From NCBI GenBank assembly GCA_033439765.1, contig JAULSN010000005.1:1054001-1118000 (forward strand): 64,000 nucleotides of DNA, read 5' to 3'. The notes beneath the pieces are model-generated. The model ran no database searches. It saw only the letters and a program-made list of their open reading frames with translations, and was not told the origin of the DNA. Below, one piece after another: positions 1 through 11,700 of the stretch. Source of the DNA: Lasiosphaeria ovina (taxonomy: Eukaryota; Ascomycota; Sordariomycetes; Sordariales; Lasiosphaeriaceae). A program made the position numbers and the translations under genes. Position 1 is the first letter of the stretch, and each line of letters starts with the position of its first letter.

Positions 1-250
1 ACGCCAGTCGCCCAGAACTGTTACCAGAACATCCATCTTCACATTCCACACCTTCTGCGCGCCGCCTTGGGAGTCAGGTAGTCTCTTGTACGTACAATCA
101 GCCTCCTCAAGTGCAAGCCCCATTGGTGAGTTACCCCGCCCTATTGCACGTCAGGCCAAACTCAGTCGCGCCCGTTTCTCGTCGCTTAGCCCCTGCCCAA
201 TGCTGACACAAGGTAATTGCGGGCAGGCTTGCGCAGTAACGTCTCTCACA

Positions 251-810
251 ATGGACTTTAAAATCCTTGACAGCGACAATTTGCAGATTGATCTCCGGGG
301 GCAGCTTGAGGACGTCCAGCCCCTCAACGATTCGCAAAAGGGAAAGACCTGCGAGCCCACTGATGTGGAGGTCCCCCTTGACGTCGACAACGCCGACCTT
401 TCGGCACTTTCTCAGAATCTTTCTGCCCGCATGAATGGCCTGCCTCTAAACACGCTGCCGAAGGTGGCGACGCTCCCAAGAATCAGGAAGCCTCGATTAC
501 AGACAATTAACATCAGTCGGAAGATGCCGGTATGGAAGACCTTGATGAGTACAATTCAGTGAACGAATTTCATAAGTCTCCTGAGGACCACTCGTCCGAC
601 GGTCCTTTAATTAGCAACGATACAAACGACGAGACGTCTGGGGATGATGACGTCCCTGAGAATGCCTCGCCAGCAGGCGAAGATAACCAGCCCGTGGACG
701 AAGGTTCTGTCGATGATGAGCCAGTGACCGATTTCTCACAAGTCATTTGGGATGAACCCGATCACGTCGGTACTAGTCATGTGCTTGTTAAGAATTTACA
801 TCTTGAATAA
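251..810 (+). CDS. Short paralogue of the N-terminal region of the adjacent RBR ubiquitin ligase
   Basis: Deduced exons 251-463 and 517-810 give 168 aa. The join restores frame across a 53-nt intron whose donor (GTGGCG) is weak but which has a TTAAC branch and a CAG acceptor. The start (MDFKILDSDNLQIDLRGQL) aligns with the start of the downstream RBR gene (MDLESLDAQTLRVVLELQL), and the sequence just before both ATGs is also alike, so the two share a duplicated 5' end. After about 70 residues the similarity ends and the protein becomes acidic (many D/E/S/N). There is no RING or IBR cysteine cluster, so ligase activity is not expected. It could be a real small protein or a decaying partial duplicate. 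If the intron is not real, the gene is frameshifted near 480-516. Confidence 0.5.
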
Positions 811-1774
811 TCGCGTTCGCCCGTCGTAAGACGATAGGGCAACCGCGCTGGTAGCGACAAGCATACAAGTAATTAGGTAGGTGAGAGGCCGGAACAGAGA
901 ACGCGAAATATAATCAAAATAGAGAAATAAAGTTTTCTTAAAAAGGTGGTAAAAATTTGAAGGTCCACGCTTCAGGTCTGGCCATCAAGTTCTGTGAGGT
1001 AGAATTCACAGTGTGATTTCAGTCCCATAGGTATCTTCTGAGCGAATTCTGAGATTGGTGGTGGAGACCACATGGCCAATCATGATTCCGAATGCTCAAC
1101 TTCAGGGTCCTGAACTCGACCTGAACGATTCGGAGTGGAGCCTTACGGTGACGCGTTCTTCTCATTTCTTCCTGTACCTCAAGTCTCGTTTCTTACTCTA
1201 CCTTGCAGGGCGATTACAGCGTCCTGCCACGGGCTCTCGCGCCTCTCGTTTTTACTCGTCCTTTACCTGAACATTTTCTTTCGCTCACCATTTCTCTCCT
1301 CGCCCTCGTTTCCCGCCAGTCGTCCCAGGTAAGCTTTTCATTTCCTCATTCGCGTTTCTTTCTGCGCGGCTCCTCGTTGGTCCTGCTTTTCCCCCAAACT
1401 TCGCACCTGCTTCCTCCTCTGCCTGTTCGCAAGCCTTATCGCTGCTGCCCCTCTCTAACTTCTTGCCTCCTCAGCCCTATCTCTCCGGGTTATTTCTTTA
1501 CGTCTGACCTACCTACCATCTCTCGTGTTAGACTTTCAGCACTCAGAAAATCTTCCGCAATCCAACAATCACGCCAAAATATCTCGACAAAATACCTCAG
1601 ATCGTAGCGGACGGCATTCTCGACGTCACGGTATACAATTTTCGGTGAGTGGACCATGTTCCTCTCGCACAGCAGGCTACGCTCAAAGCGTGCCCGCTTC
1701 CCTTCACAGACCCTTCATTCCCAACGCTGACACGGAATCATTGCGGACAGATTGACAACGTAACATCCACTACC

Positions 1775-3155
1775 ATGGACCTGGAAAGCCTCGACGCGCA
1801 GACCTTGCGCGTGGTCCTCGAACTACAGCTACAAGATATCCAAGCACTGAAAGAGAGCAAAGCGCAGAAGGGCAAGGGCCGCGAGGGCGAGACCTCGGAT
1901 TTGGAAATCGCACTCGACACTTTGCATACTAATCTTTTAGCTTCCGTTCAGCTTCTCGCCGACGAGGCCATGGCTGAAAGCATCGCAAGTGCTGTGGGAA
2001 CCGATGCCGATGTAATCAGATCCACCCTCGCCGAGGAAGCCCAGGCGGCCAAGGATCGCGCAATGGCACTCAGACTGGGAGGTCGATGCGGAGAAGAAGC
2101 TTACCCGCCCCCAAACGCCGGTGTCCCTCTTTCGGCTGTCAATGACGAGACACTGGATACATGGCTCGATGTGAATATGCGCGAGACGTACATCAACGAA
2201 GGAGATGGACAGCCCGAGTCTTCTTCGCGGGCAGAGAAGAGAAAGCACCCCATGAATGGAACCGTGGGCTGCGTGTCTTGTGGCGACACCTTCTTATCCT
2301 GGGCAACGATTAAATGTAGTTCGTGTCCACACGACTACTGTCGCGGCTGCATGGAGAGTCTTTTCAGAGCCTCGATGACGGACGAGTCGTTGTTTCCTCC
2401 GCGCTGCTGTGGGCAATCGATCCCAATAGAGACTACACGACCGTTCTTCTCTCCACAACTTGTCGGAGAGTTCAATGCGAAGAAACTGGAATATGAGACG
2501 CCGAACCGCACCTACTGCCATGAGTCTGCCTGCTCCTTGTTCATCCCCCCGCAGTTCATCCATGACGGCGTGGCAGCTTGCATACGCTGCCCTGCGCAGA
2601 CATGCACCACGTGCAAAGGCGCTGCTCACCAAGGGAACGAATGTCCAGAAGACCCTGCCGTCCAGGAGATACTTCGCGTCGCAGCCGCAAACGGATGGCA
2701 ACGTTGCTATTCGTGCCGCCGTCTTGTGGAGCTATCAACCGGGTGCAACCACATGAGTAAGTCGAGATGCCTTATATCCAAAGGAGAACTCCATTTTTAC
2801 TGACACTGCCATAGCTTGTTTCTGCCGCGCACAGTTCTGCTACGAGTGCGGTGTGCACTGGAAGCGGTGTGAGTGTCCACAGTGGGACGAGGCTCGACTT
2901 ATCCATCGTGCGGGTGCTATTCTGAACCGCAATCCCGGGATCTTGAATACGCTCAACGAAGAGGAGAGAGTAGTTGCTGTTGAGCAACAGCGAAACCACC
3001 TGGAGGAAAACCACAATTGCAACCATCCATATTGGAAGGTTTTGAGAGGATGCCACGACTGTGATGAATGCAACCAATCAATGCCGCTCTTCATCTACGA
3101 ATGCCTGCAGTGCCAGATTGCGGCATGCAAACGGTGCCGTTTCAACCGTCTCTAG
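1775..3155 (+). CDS. RBR-type (RING-IBR-RING) E3 ubiquitin ligase
   Basis: Exons 1775-2756 and 2815-3155, with a 58-nt GTAAGT..TAG intron, give 440 aa. RING1 starts near residue 166 (CVSCGDTF, CSSCPHDYCRGC), IBR follows near 240-305 (YCHESAC, CIRCPAQTCTTC), and RING2 spans the intron (RCYSCRRL, then STGCNHMTCFC). The cysteine in GCNHMTC is at the place of the catalytic, ubiquitin-accepting Cys of RBR ligases. Such enzymes pass ubiquitin from an E2 to a substrate through that Cys. The N-terminal ~150 residues are family-variable and shared with the short paralogue upstream. The ATG at 1775 is preferred to an earlier in-frame ATG (1649) because the paralogue's similarity begins here. More Cys pairs near the C terminus (CHDCDEC, CLQCQIAACKRC) suggest another zinc-binding unit. 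Substrate unknown. Confidence 0.85.
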
Positions 3156-4120
3156 GGCCGAGAGAAATCGGGGAGGAGAGCTGCAGGGTATTTGCAGGTA
3201 TATTGTCCGCAAATATGAGGCAATAAAATGGGTGCTGGCCAATGTTTGGGCTATGGTGTGCCGGATCCCCAGACAGCCAGGGTATGATATCAAGGGAGAT
3301 GATTGATGTGGGAAACGGCCTAGCCAATGTATCTACTGTTGCAACAGGTTATGCAACGTGGAGATATGTGGCTACTGCGGTTGCTTGGTTTTCTCTAGAT
3401 GGCCCATAGGGGACGGGACTTGTTGCATACTGGGCCCACTTTGGAGTGGCCCCGTTACGGGTGTTGATCTACACCAACAACGGCCTAATAGCGCCTACAT
3501 ACTAGAAAGCGGGCATTTAACTGTCATGAGCAGAGTTTTCCGCCCTGCTTTCTTCCTTCTACAATACATCACATTCTACCCTCATTTTGACCTCGCTGAA
3601 GGCAACAGGACCCACGGAAACAACCTGAACCACACGAAGAAGTAATACTTTGTTGTCGTCTACATAATTCGATGCCAGCCATGCCATGCTGCATTGAGCC
3701 AGGTGTTTATCACAGTACATTGGGATATCCTCACCGCGTACTGTCATAACAATGGAAATAGCTAGCTTAAGTTGGCTGTGCCCCCACGCTGCCAGTAGTT
3801 CCACAATTTGGGAGATTTTCCTTGCTTTGACATTTTTTAACACCATATGGTACCTAGAACTATTCATCAACTCCCTCCTCAACCCGGATCTCTCAATCGC
3901 TACCCAACAAATAAGCTGCACAACGGTGCCAGACTAATTTTACGCATAGCTCATCCCTTTTTCAAGTTAGATCCCAAATAACGGGTAAGAAAAACGAACA
4001 AACAGTTCCATTCAAACCACCCCACCAGTTTTTATTGCAAACATCATCAAATATATACGCGAAACAAGAAACCACGCATCAGTCATCCATCATGCCTCAT
4101 CCACCCCCACCGAGAGTCTC
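3156..4120. other. Spacer between the RBR gene and the LPMO gene
   Basis: About 0.96 kb holding the 3' ends of two convergent genes. Open frames here (for example 3358-3645 + and 3559-3921 -) are short, lack recognisable motifs and have no supporting neighbours, so they are not called. Nothing else stands out. Confidence 0.5.
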
Positions 4121-5366
4121 CTAACGCCACGACGAGCTGACCGTCACTTTCGTATCACACCCGGTGGGCACCGTGAAGGAGCGGTTGGGGTCGCTCTCCC
4201 AGGTGGCGGCGCCGGAGGACGCGACGTTGACGAACTTGTACTGGAACGTGGTGCCGGCGGGCAGGCTGACCGTGTACGACCACAGCGGGCTGGCCGTCGT
4301 GTACGCTGCCGCAGACAGGGCGGGCGCGTTGGCGGTGTTCCAGCTGCCGAGCTGCGCGATGGACCCGGCGATCTTGACCGTCTGGCCGTACGACGTGGCC
4401 ACGAGCTCGTTGAAGGTCACGGCGACGGTCGCGGCCGGCGTGCAGGCGGCAGCGCTGGTGCTCGTGCCAGTGCCGGTGCCGGTGCCGGTGCCGGTGCCGG
4501 TCGCGGTGGTCGCCGACTTGGTGCTCGTGGAGAGGGTCGTCGGGGAGCCGCCCGAGATGGCAATGTCGGCGCACGACAGGTAGATCTGGCCCGTCTGGAA
4601 CGAGTTCCACTTGAAGGACAGCAGGGTGTGGGCGGACGAGTAGTCGGGGATGCGGATGCGCTTGGTGACGGTGTAGCCGCCGGCGATGGTGGTGAAGCAG
4701 GACCCGAGGGCCGCGTTGTCGACGCCCTCGCAGGCGCGGCGGCTGTCGGCCTGGAACGCGTTGCACGTGAACCAGTCGTTGCGCCAGCAGGCCTGGCCGG
4801 GGGAGCAGTCCGGGTTGTAGCCGCACGACTGGCCGGTCACGTCGGTGCAGGGCAGCGTGCCGGCGGTGAAGCAGTCCTCGGCGGCCTGCTTCTCGGCGTC
4901 GGTGGGGACGTAGCCCGGGGTCATGAACTTGTTCACGAGTGCCTGGTCCTGGCAGATGCGGTAGCTGAACATGCCGCCGTGGTCGCCGTTGTGGTCGACG
5001 CACCACTGCACGTCGACCACCTGCCCCGGCGCGTACGTGGCCACGGGCGTCACGCCCCACTTGGAGTTGCCCGCAGGCGTGTTGTAGTCGACGCTGACCC
5101 GCGCGTTGTACCCGCACGGCCCGCTGCGCCCGACGGGTGCGACGGTCAGGTTGGGCCACGACGACACCGGCTCGAGGATGGTGCACTCGGGGCACGTGTC
5201 GACGCCGGACTGCGTCGATGTTAGTGGGGTTGGCCCGGTTGGGTGGAAGGGGAAGTCTACACACCTCTGAGCCAAGCCGGGTCCGGCTGGAGGGGATGGT
5301 CAGGTATCCATGGCCGTGGACACGGACGGCGGCGGACAGGGCGGCGAGGGCGAGGGAGAGCTTCAT
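4121..5366 (-). CDS. Secreted AA13 starch-active lytic polysaccharide monooxygenase with CBM20
   Basis: Exons 5366-5265 and 5209-4121, with a 55-nt GTGTGT..CAG intron and a CACTAAC branch, give 396 aa. A signal peptide ([18 protein letters not shown]) precedes mature [14 protein letters not shown]. The new N-terminal His is the first half of the copper 'histidine brace', and a second His lies in [11 protein letters not shown]. Cysteines typical of AA13 follow ([20 protein letters not shown]). A Gly-Thr repeat linker, coded by a GGTGCC hexanucleotide repeat near 4466-4503, leads to a CBM20 domain from about residue 289 to the end ([31 protein letters not shown]). AA13 enzymes oxidatively cleave alpha-1,4 glucan chains of starch outside the cell. 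Length and order are normal for the family. Confidence 0.93.
4466..4503. repeat. GGTGCC hexanucleotide repeat in the LPMO linker
   Basis: About five to six near-perfect copies of a six-base unit, read on the minus strand as Gly-Thr dipeptides. Length change here would only lengthen or shorten the linker between the catalytic domain and CBM20. Confidence 0.8.
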
Positions 5367-5556
5367 GGTGGCTGTGGTGGTGATGCTTCCTGACAAATCT
5401 TGGCCTGAGAGGCCGAGATGGCCAACTTATATAGAGTTTTAATATTCGTCTGGAATAAAATCAACATCGTAGCCGCCTCTGCCATGGAGGCTAGGAGAGC
5501 CACCGAAGTACTTCCTGGGGACCCCACAGCGTGTAAGCGATGCAGGGTTTTGTGCG

Positions 5557-5601
5557 CCACAATCCGGGGCCCCAGACGGGTGGGGCGACCCCGGATTGTG
5601 G
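5557..5601. promoter_or_regulatory. 13-bp inverted repeat upstream of the LPMO gene
   Basis: The arms 5557-5569 (CCACAATCCGGGG) and 5589-5601 (CCCCGGATTGTGG) are perfect inverted copies separated by 19 bp. They lie about 190-235 bp upstream of the LPMO start codon. Each arm holds CCGGGG, which fits the CreA carbon-repressor consensus SYGGRG. A symmetric pair could also be a zinc-cluster activator site. Function is inferred from position only. Confidence 0.45.
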
Positions 5602-6837
5602 GCTCGGGTAGTAGTGCCGGCGGGTTAGCGGCATCTAGGTCCCATGCGGAATCTTGTCCGAGCGGGAGCTAGAAGCAAACGGTCCGACTCAGGCCAGCGC
5701 CGTGCCAAGCCTGCAAAGCGCCCCCAGCGGCCTGCCATCGCTAGCAACGCCCCGAGTTACGGCCGCCGCCGCTACCAGCTCGGCAATTGGGCCACGGCGC
5801 ATGTGACGACATCTAAATTGCAGCGGTCAGTGAAAGCGAGTGACGTGTTTCATGCACTGCCGGTTATTGGCCGAGGCCGGGCCGGCTGGGACTCAGTGGA
5901 GTGCGTTACTGGAGTGGTCAGGAGGATGCAGAGACTTACTTATCATACGACAGACAGTTAATTAATCACTGCGTTTGTCCATGTTATGGGAAGGTCTCGG
6001 TGACTGCCCACGCGCGAGAAGAGATTTAGTGCGCTTGGTGCCATGGGCCAAGACTTTGATCCGCGGTTGGCGGTTAGGGTTATCAGCTGGCCGGTATTGT
6101 TGTGTTGTACTCATCGCTTGTCGACTCTGTTCAGGCAAATTCTACTTAATCGCGTTTCTTTGTAATGACGCGTTCACCCCAGATCTCCATTGATTGTGAT
6201 TATATAGCTAGCACTTTGGTGTGAAAGGTGCTGCTCAACTTGGCTGAAAACAAGCAAATACCCAATACTGTTCAGACATGCATCATAGGTTGGGCGGTGG
6301 TGGCAAAAGATAGAGTTAACCTGAAGCTAAGCTTCGCACTAGTTACGGACGGCCAAGTCTCGGCGGTTCCAACACAACCCGTCTTTTAATTAGACGAGAG
6401 ACCTAACAGAGAGGACAACCCGTAGAACTAACCACGGAAGCAAGCGTTAACAAATATTAAAATCGACAAGTAAAATACAACAGCAGTAAGACCTAATTTT
6501 GTATTAAAAGTAATGGATATCACGCTAAAGAGATCAGAGACCAAATATATAAAAGACGAAAGACAAAGAAAGAGAAAAGAGTAAAGAGAAAAGCAAGAAA
6601 ACGGGACAGAAGCCGCCTGATACTAAGTCAATCCAGTCATAACTTCATAAGCACCGCGCTTCATCTCAAATTTCACTCACTCCATCGCCACACGCAAATT
6701 TGCCTCCCATAGACACGCCTCTACCGTGGCACACCAGAGCCAGTTTTGCTCCCCCCTTCACCAAAGCCATGCAAGCACTTTATGCTCCCCGTTGGTCCTC
6801 GTAACCCACACTTCCACCAAACGGAGTCCAACACCCC
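5602..6837. other. Gene-free spacer between LPMO promoter and NRPS 3' end
   Basis: About 1.2 kb, GC-rich near 5640-5900 and strongly AT-rich from 6400 on, where the NRPS 3' untranslated region must end. Open frames at 5644-5961 and 5975-6193 have no domain or signal and are not called. Confidence 0.5.
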
Positions 6838-8719
6838 TTACGCACACGCAGCGGCATTCTTGCGCTTGCCCACAGCAAAGCGCTTGGCCAGCCTGACCGC
6901 CTTGGCCAGCGACGAGTCAACCCTGCTGACAGCCCCGACCTTGGCGGCCCCCTTTTCCTCCCCTCCCACCAGCCCAATCACCTCAACAACAGTTGGCGCA
7001 GCAGTGGCGAGCAGCGCCATGTGACCGCGGACTGTGGGGTAATCAATCAAATCCTCCAGGCGCGGGGAGGGCACGTCGTCGCCCTGGCGGAGCAGCCACA
7101 CGAGCTGCGCCAGCGCGACAATGTCGCCGCCGAGGTCGAAGAAGGACGCGCCTGTGTCAAGGTCTTCCGAACCGGGAATCATCAACACCTGGCGCCACGC
7201 GCTGCTGACGACACCGCACAGGCTGCGCTGCTGCTCTGCGCTAAGGCGCTCGAGGACTGCCTCGCCCTCGCTCTCGTTCGGTGCGGGCGCCACAACGTCG
7301 CCGAACGGGACCTGCACGGCGCCGTCACCTACGCCAGGGAACGCCAGCGGCGCGTCAGGGGTTCTTGCAAAGCGCTCCGCGGCGTCGCAGAGCAGGTCCA
7401 GCGCGCGCGCGGCAAACTCGCGCGGCACGGCGCCGCCCTCCGCAAAACCAAGCGAGACGTCGTACGTATCCGTATCCTCCCCGCCCTCTCGAGTCCTTTC
7501 GGCGCGCTGCGAGAAGACCGACAAGTCGGCAAAATCGTCGTGCGCCGGCGCGGCGCAGCCGACGCGGTACGGGACATCGCCCAGCAGCACATGCTGCGCG
7601 AAGGCCGTCCCGCCGGCGCCGGCGCTCTGGTGCTGCACGGCGGTCGCAAAGTACGTCCACGCCGGCCACGCCGTGCAGCTGCGCACGATGTCGCGGAACC
7701 CGAGCACCTCGTGCGCCATGTTGGCCAGCTGCTGGGTCTGCACTTGGTGCAGCAGGCTTGCTGCCGTCAGTGGGGTGGAGGAGGAAGAGGAGGTGTCGAA
7801 GCGCACGCGCACGGGGACCAGGTTGACGCACGGCCCGACCATGTTCGCGACGCCCGGCACGGCCGCCGCGTCGTTGCGCCCGCTGATGGTGTGCCCGAAC
7901 ACGACGTCGCGGCGGCCTGTCAGGTGTGCGAGCGTGTATGCCCAGGCGGCCTTGACGACGGTCGCGGTCGTGATGTCCGGGACGGGCGGCAGGCGGACCG
8001 TCTTCTTAACATGCGCGGCCCGCTTGTCGTGGTGCCGGCGGTAGTAGCTGGGCCCGCGGCGGCGCACAAGCTCCGTCATGTCCGCGCCGGCCAGCAGCTG
8101 CGACCAGTGCTGGTAGTGCGCCGACGTCAGGGCGCCAGCCGACGCACGCAGGTAGTTGGCGAACGTCGGCGGCGGCGGTAGCTGCTCGCCGCGGTAGGCA
8201 GCTTGCAGCGCCGCCAGGATCCGCGGGAAGCACACGCCGTCGTACTGCGCGTGCGACAGCCGGATGACGAGGCGGTGGTGCCCGCTGGCACGGTGCTTGA
8301 GCAGCGTGAAGGCGACGAACGGCTCGCCGAGGCCCGGGCCAGCGCGGCGGGTTAGTGTAGCGGTCGCGGCGTCGAGCGGCTCGTCAGTGTCGACGACGTC
8401 GAACGCCGGCCGCACCGCGCGCAGCACGACCTGCAGGAAGCGGCCGCCCGAGGGCATGAATACGGTGCGCAGGATGTCGAGGCCCTGCACGAGGGCGGCG
8501 CACGCGCGCCGCAGCCGGGGGACTTGGACGGCTCCGTCGCCGTCGAGGAAGAAGTGGTTCAGCATCCACCGCGAGTCGAGCAGCGCCCCGGCTACCGCCA
8601 GCGCCTGGAAGTCGGTTGCTGGCAGCACGTCGGCCAGCCCCCCGCGGAACACGCCCACCTGCGGCGCGATGTTGGTCTGCAGGAACGCGCCCACGTTGCG
8701 CGCTGCCAGTAGCGAGAAG
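6838..8719 (-). other. NRPS terminus: condensation-like cyclase C6 and serine-less carrier T7
   Basis: C6 (IRLSHAQYDGVCFPRI, VFGHTISGRNDAA) is in the place of the terminal C domain that releases many fungal peptides by cyclisation. T7 reads FFDLGGDIVALAQL: compared with T6 (FFDLGGDSIVAMKL) the serine that carries phosphopantetheine is missing. The codons are GGC GGC GAC ATT GTC, a clean one-residue loss, with the rest of the carrier fold recognisable. A short basic tail (KRKNAAACA) ends the protein. Confidence 0.85.
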
Positions 8720-11700
8720 CGCTCGTACGCGTCAGACCCGATATTCTCGCCGGTGGATGATGATGTTGCAGTTTCTTTGGTGTTAGTTGCGAGTGTTGAG
8801 GGACTGGCAGCGCGGACAAGCGCCGCCATGGCGTCGAGCGTCGGGTGGCGGAACACGTCGGCCACGCTCAGCGCCAGCCCCTGGTCGCGCGCGTCGCCGA
8901 CCAGCTTCATGGCCACGATGCTGTCGCCGCCGAGGTCGAAGAAGCTGTCGGCCCCGGCGATGGAATCCTCGGGCAAGTTGAGCAGCGCGCTCCACAGGCC
9001 GACGAGGACCTTTTCCGGCGGCACCTGCGTCGCCGTGGCGGGCTTGTCTGGAGAATGCGTGGTGGGCGACGTCGGGCCGACAGACGTGCCGAGCGACGAC
9101 TGCGTGGCGGCGAGGTCCTGTTCGACCGAGCTGCGGAAGGAGACGGCCGTCGACGAGGCCGCGCTCGTCTGCGCCGGGCTTTCTTGTGTGTTTCCGACGT
9201 GACCGTGTGGTTGTGCTGTGTCGAGCGGCGGGACCGTTTTGCCGTCCAGGGCGCGGTCCAGCTCGGCCACCGACTGCGTAGGCCGGCTGACGAGCGCGTC
9301 CAGCACGCGCGCCATGCACCGCGCCACGTCCTGGGCCTGGCTGTCGCTGATGTGGTTGGCCCAGTAGCGGAACACGACGCCCTCGCCGGCCTTTGATGCT
9401 TCGATGTTGACCGTGATGGCGAACTAGCTGGTCAGCGTTTGGCAGCACAGAGTAAGTAAGAATAGGAATAACTCACCTCGCTGGGGTCGTAGCCCTCCTC
9501 CATCTCAAACGAAATTGCATCCCCCTCCTCCCCAATTTCCTCTTCCTCGTGCGTCTGCGTCGAGACAGACGTGTTGTAAAGCGGGCGACCCGCCAGGCCC
9601 AAGCCGTGCTGGACGCGCGCGAGCGAGCAGCGCTGGAAGGGCATGCTCTGCAGGTGCTGTTCCTGGGCAGCAGCAGCAACAGCCTCGAGGGTTTGGTAGC
9701 CGGCCACGCGCACGCGACAGCACAGCATGTTGATGAGCGGGCCGACGGCAGCAGCGATGCCGTCGACAGGCGCGTCACGGTCTGCCGCCGGGTAGCCGAA
9801 GCATACGTCGTCGCAGCCCGTGAACCGCCGCAGCACCAGCGCCCACGCCGCGTGCATGGCGTTGGCCACGGTGACGCGCCGCGCCTCGCACAGCTGCCGC
9901 AGCTCGCCGTAGCGTCCAAAGCGCAGCGGTGTTGTCCGCAGGCTTCGCGGCTCGGCGGTGTTGTTGTTGAGCTTCGGGAAGTAGCAAGGCTGCACCCCGT
10001 CCAGGCACCGCATCCAGTACGCCGTGTCGGCGCCGGCCGGCTGCTGGCGGATGTACTCGACGTACTTGCTGTATAGTGGGCCCGGGCCGTCGTCGAGGGT
10101 TCCGGCGTATGCGGCTGCCAGCTCGTGCAGGACGATGGACAGCGAGGCGCCGTCCATGGCCGCGTGGTTGACTTGGACTTTGACGAGCACCGTGCCGCTG
10201 TGCGTGGTGCACACGGCGAGGCGGTGGGGTAGCTGGGGCTGGTTGGACTCGGGGGCTGCTCCTCGCATCGTTACTTGGTCGAGGGTGCGCAGCGCTTCGT
10301 CGTCGCTGCTCCGCAGCAGCACGGCGCCGCAGTCGACCATCTTCAGCACCACTTGGTCGAACACGCCGTCGTGGCGGGTGGTCTCGATGAAGACGGTCCG
10401 GAGGGCGGCGTGGCGGTGGACTACCTTTTGCCACGCACGCTGGAGTCTGTTGGCGTCCAGCGGGATGCGGGGGTCGCGGGTGGTGACGCTGTAGACAGCG
10501 TGGAAAATGTAGGCGCTCGGGTTGCGCAGCTGGCTGATCAGCATGCCCTCCTGCACTGGCGTGCACGGGTAGATGTCTTCGATATTGGAGAGGAGGCTGC
10601 GGTCGATGCCGGCGCGCGGGAGTGTGGTCGTGGTCAGAGTCGTGAGGTCATCGTATGTCAGGGGTAGCAGAGGATAGTCGCTCAGCGTCGGCTCGGCTGG
10701 ATGGTCCACCAAGCGGCGGACCATGCTCACCAGCGTGTCTTTGCAGCTGCCGATCCAGCTGCGAACCGCGTCTGCCCGGCCGAGGCTGTTGTCGTATACA
10801 AAGGTAAACTGCAGCCGGTTGTCGACAACGATGGCCGATATCTCAAACAGGGCTAGCCTCAGCGTGTCGGGGCCGACGTCTGCCGTGTCTGCTGTGATCT
10901 TGGAGGCCACATTGTGGCCTCTGTCATTCATATTATCCAGATCGACCTCGTGGAGCAGCGAGTCTGGGTGCTCAAGACTCTGCACCCCGCCGCCGAGGTA
11001 GTTGAACAGGATCTCCATCGGGGCCGGGGAGGGCGACTCAGCAGCACGGCTGAGCCATTTGTGTGCAAAGTAGGGCCTGCCATTCCTGGGGATGCTGCGT
11101 CGCACGTCTTTGGTTCGCCGCAGAGTGTCGAACACGTTGTTGGTGTCGACGGGGACAACCAGAGGACAGATTGTTGTGAACCAGCCGATTGTGCCAGACA
11201 GGTCCAGGGACTCGCCGGCTGGAGCCTCTCGGCCGTGGCTCTCGGTGTACAGCGCCGGCACAGCCCTATCTCTGAATGTGGTTGCAAATGCGTGGGCAAT
11301 GGCGGCGAGAAACACGTCGACCGGTTCCGACTTGAAGGCCGTGTGGCAGTCTGCCAGCGCGAGCCGTGTCGTGTTTTCATCGAGACTGAAAGCCTCGGTC
11401 TCGGCCCGGCCGTATGTGAGGGTGCCACGGACTCCCCAGTAGTTCATGTCGGAGGGAGTCTCAGTGAACGGCAGTGTTTCGACGGCATTCTTGGCGTGGC
11501 CGGATTGCAGAGCGCACCACGACTTGAACGAAATGGGCGGCTCAGGGGCTAGGGAGCCTGGCTCGAGGAGCTGGCCCAGGTCCTGCACAATGACGCGCCA
11601 GGACACCAGGTCGACGCAGAGGTGGTGGGCAACCATGTAGACGTAGATCTGGTCTTGGCCAGAGACGTCAAACAGGTCGGCGCGGAACACGGGGCCGCGT

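Noticed and set aside
3559..3921. 120-aa minus-strand frame between the RBR and LPMO genes
   Set aside because: No domain, signal peptide or intron support; overlaps another equally plain frame on the + strand.
4155..5396. Long minus-strand frame overlapping the LPMO gene
   Set aside because: Only its first ~34 codons (signal peptide and HGYLTIP) are real, as exon 1. The rest is an Arg-rich shadow of exon 2 in another frame.
5644..5961. 105-aa frame in the LPMO-NRPS spacer
   Set aside because: Arg-rich composition typical of chance frames in GC-rich DNA; no motif.
7021..8181. Long plus-strand frames opposite the NRPS (also at 8264-9202, 13585-15372, 19291-20613 and others)
   Set aside because: GC-rich third positions leave the reverse strand open. 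The translations are Arg/Ala-rich with no motif, while the minus strand has continuous NRPS domains.
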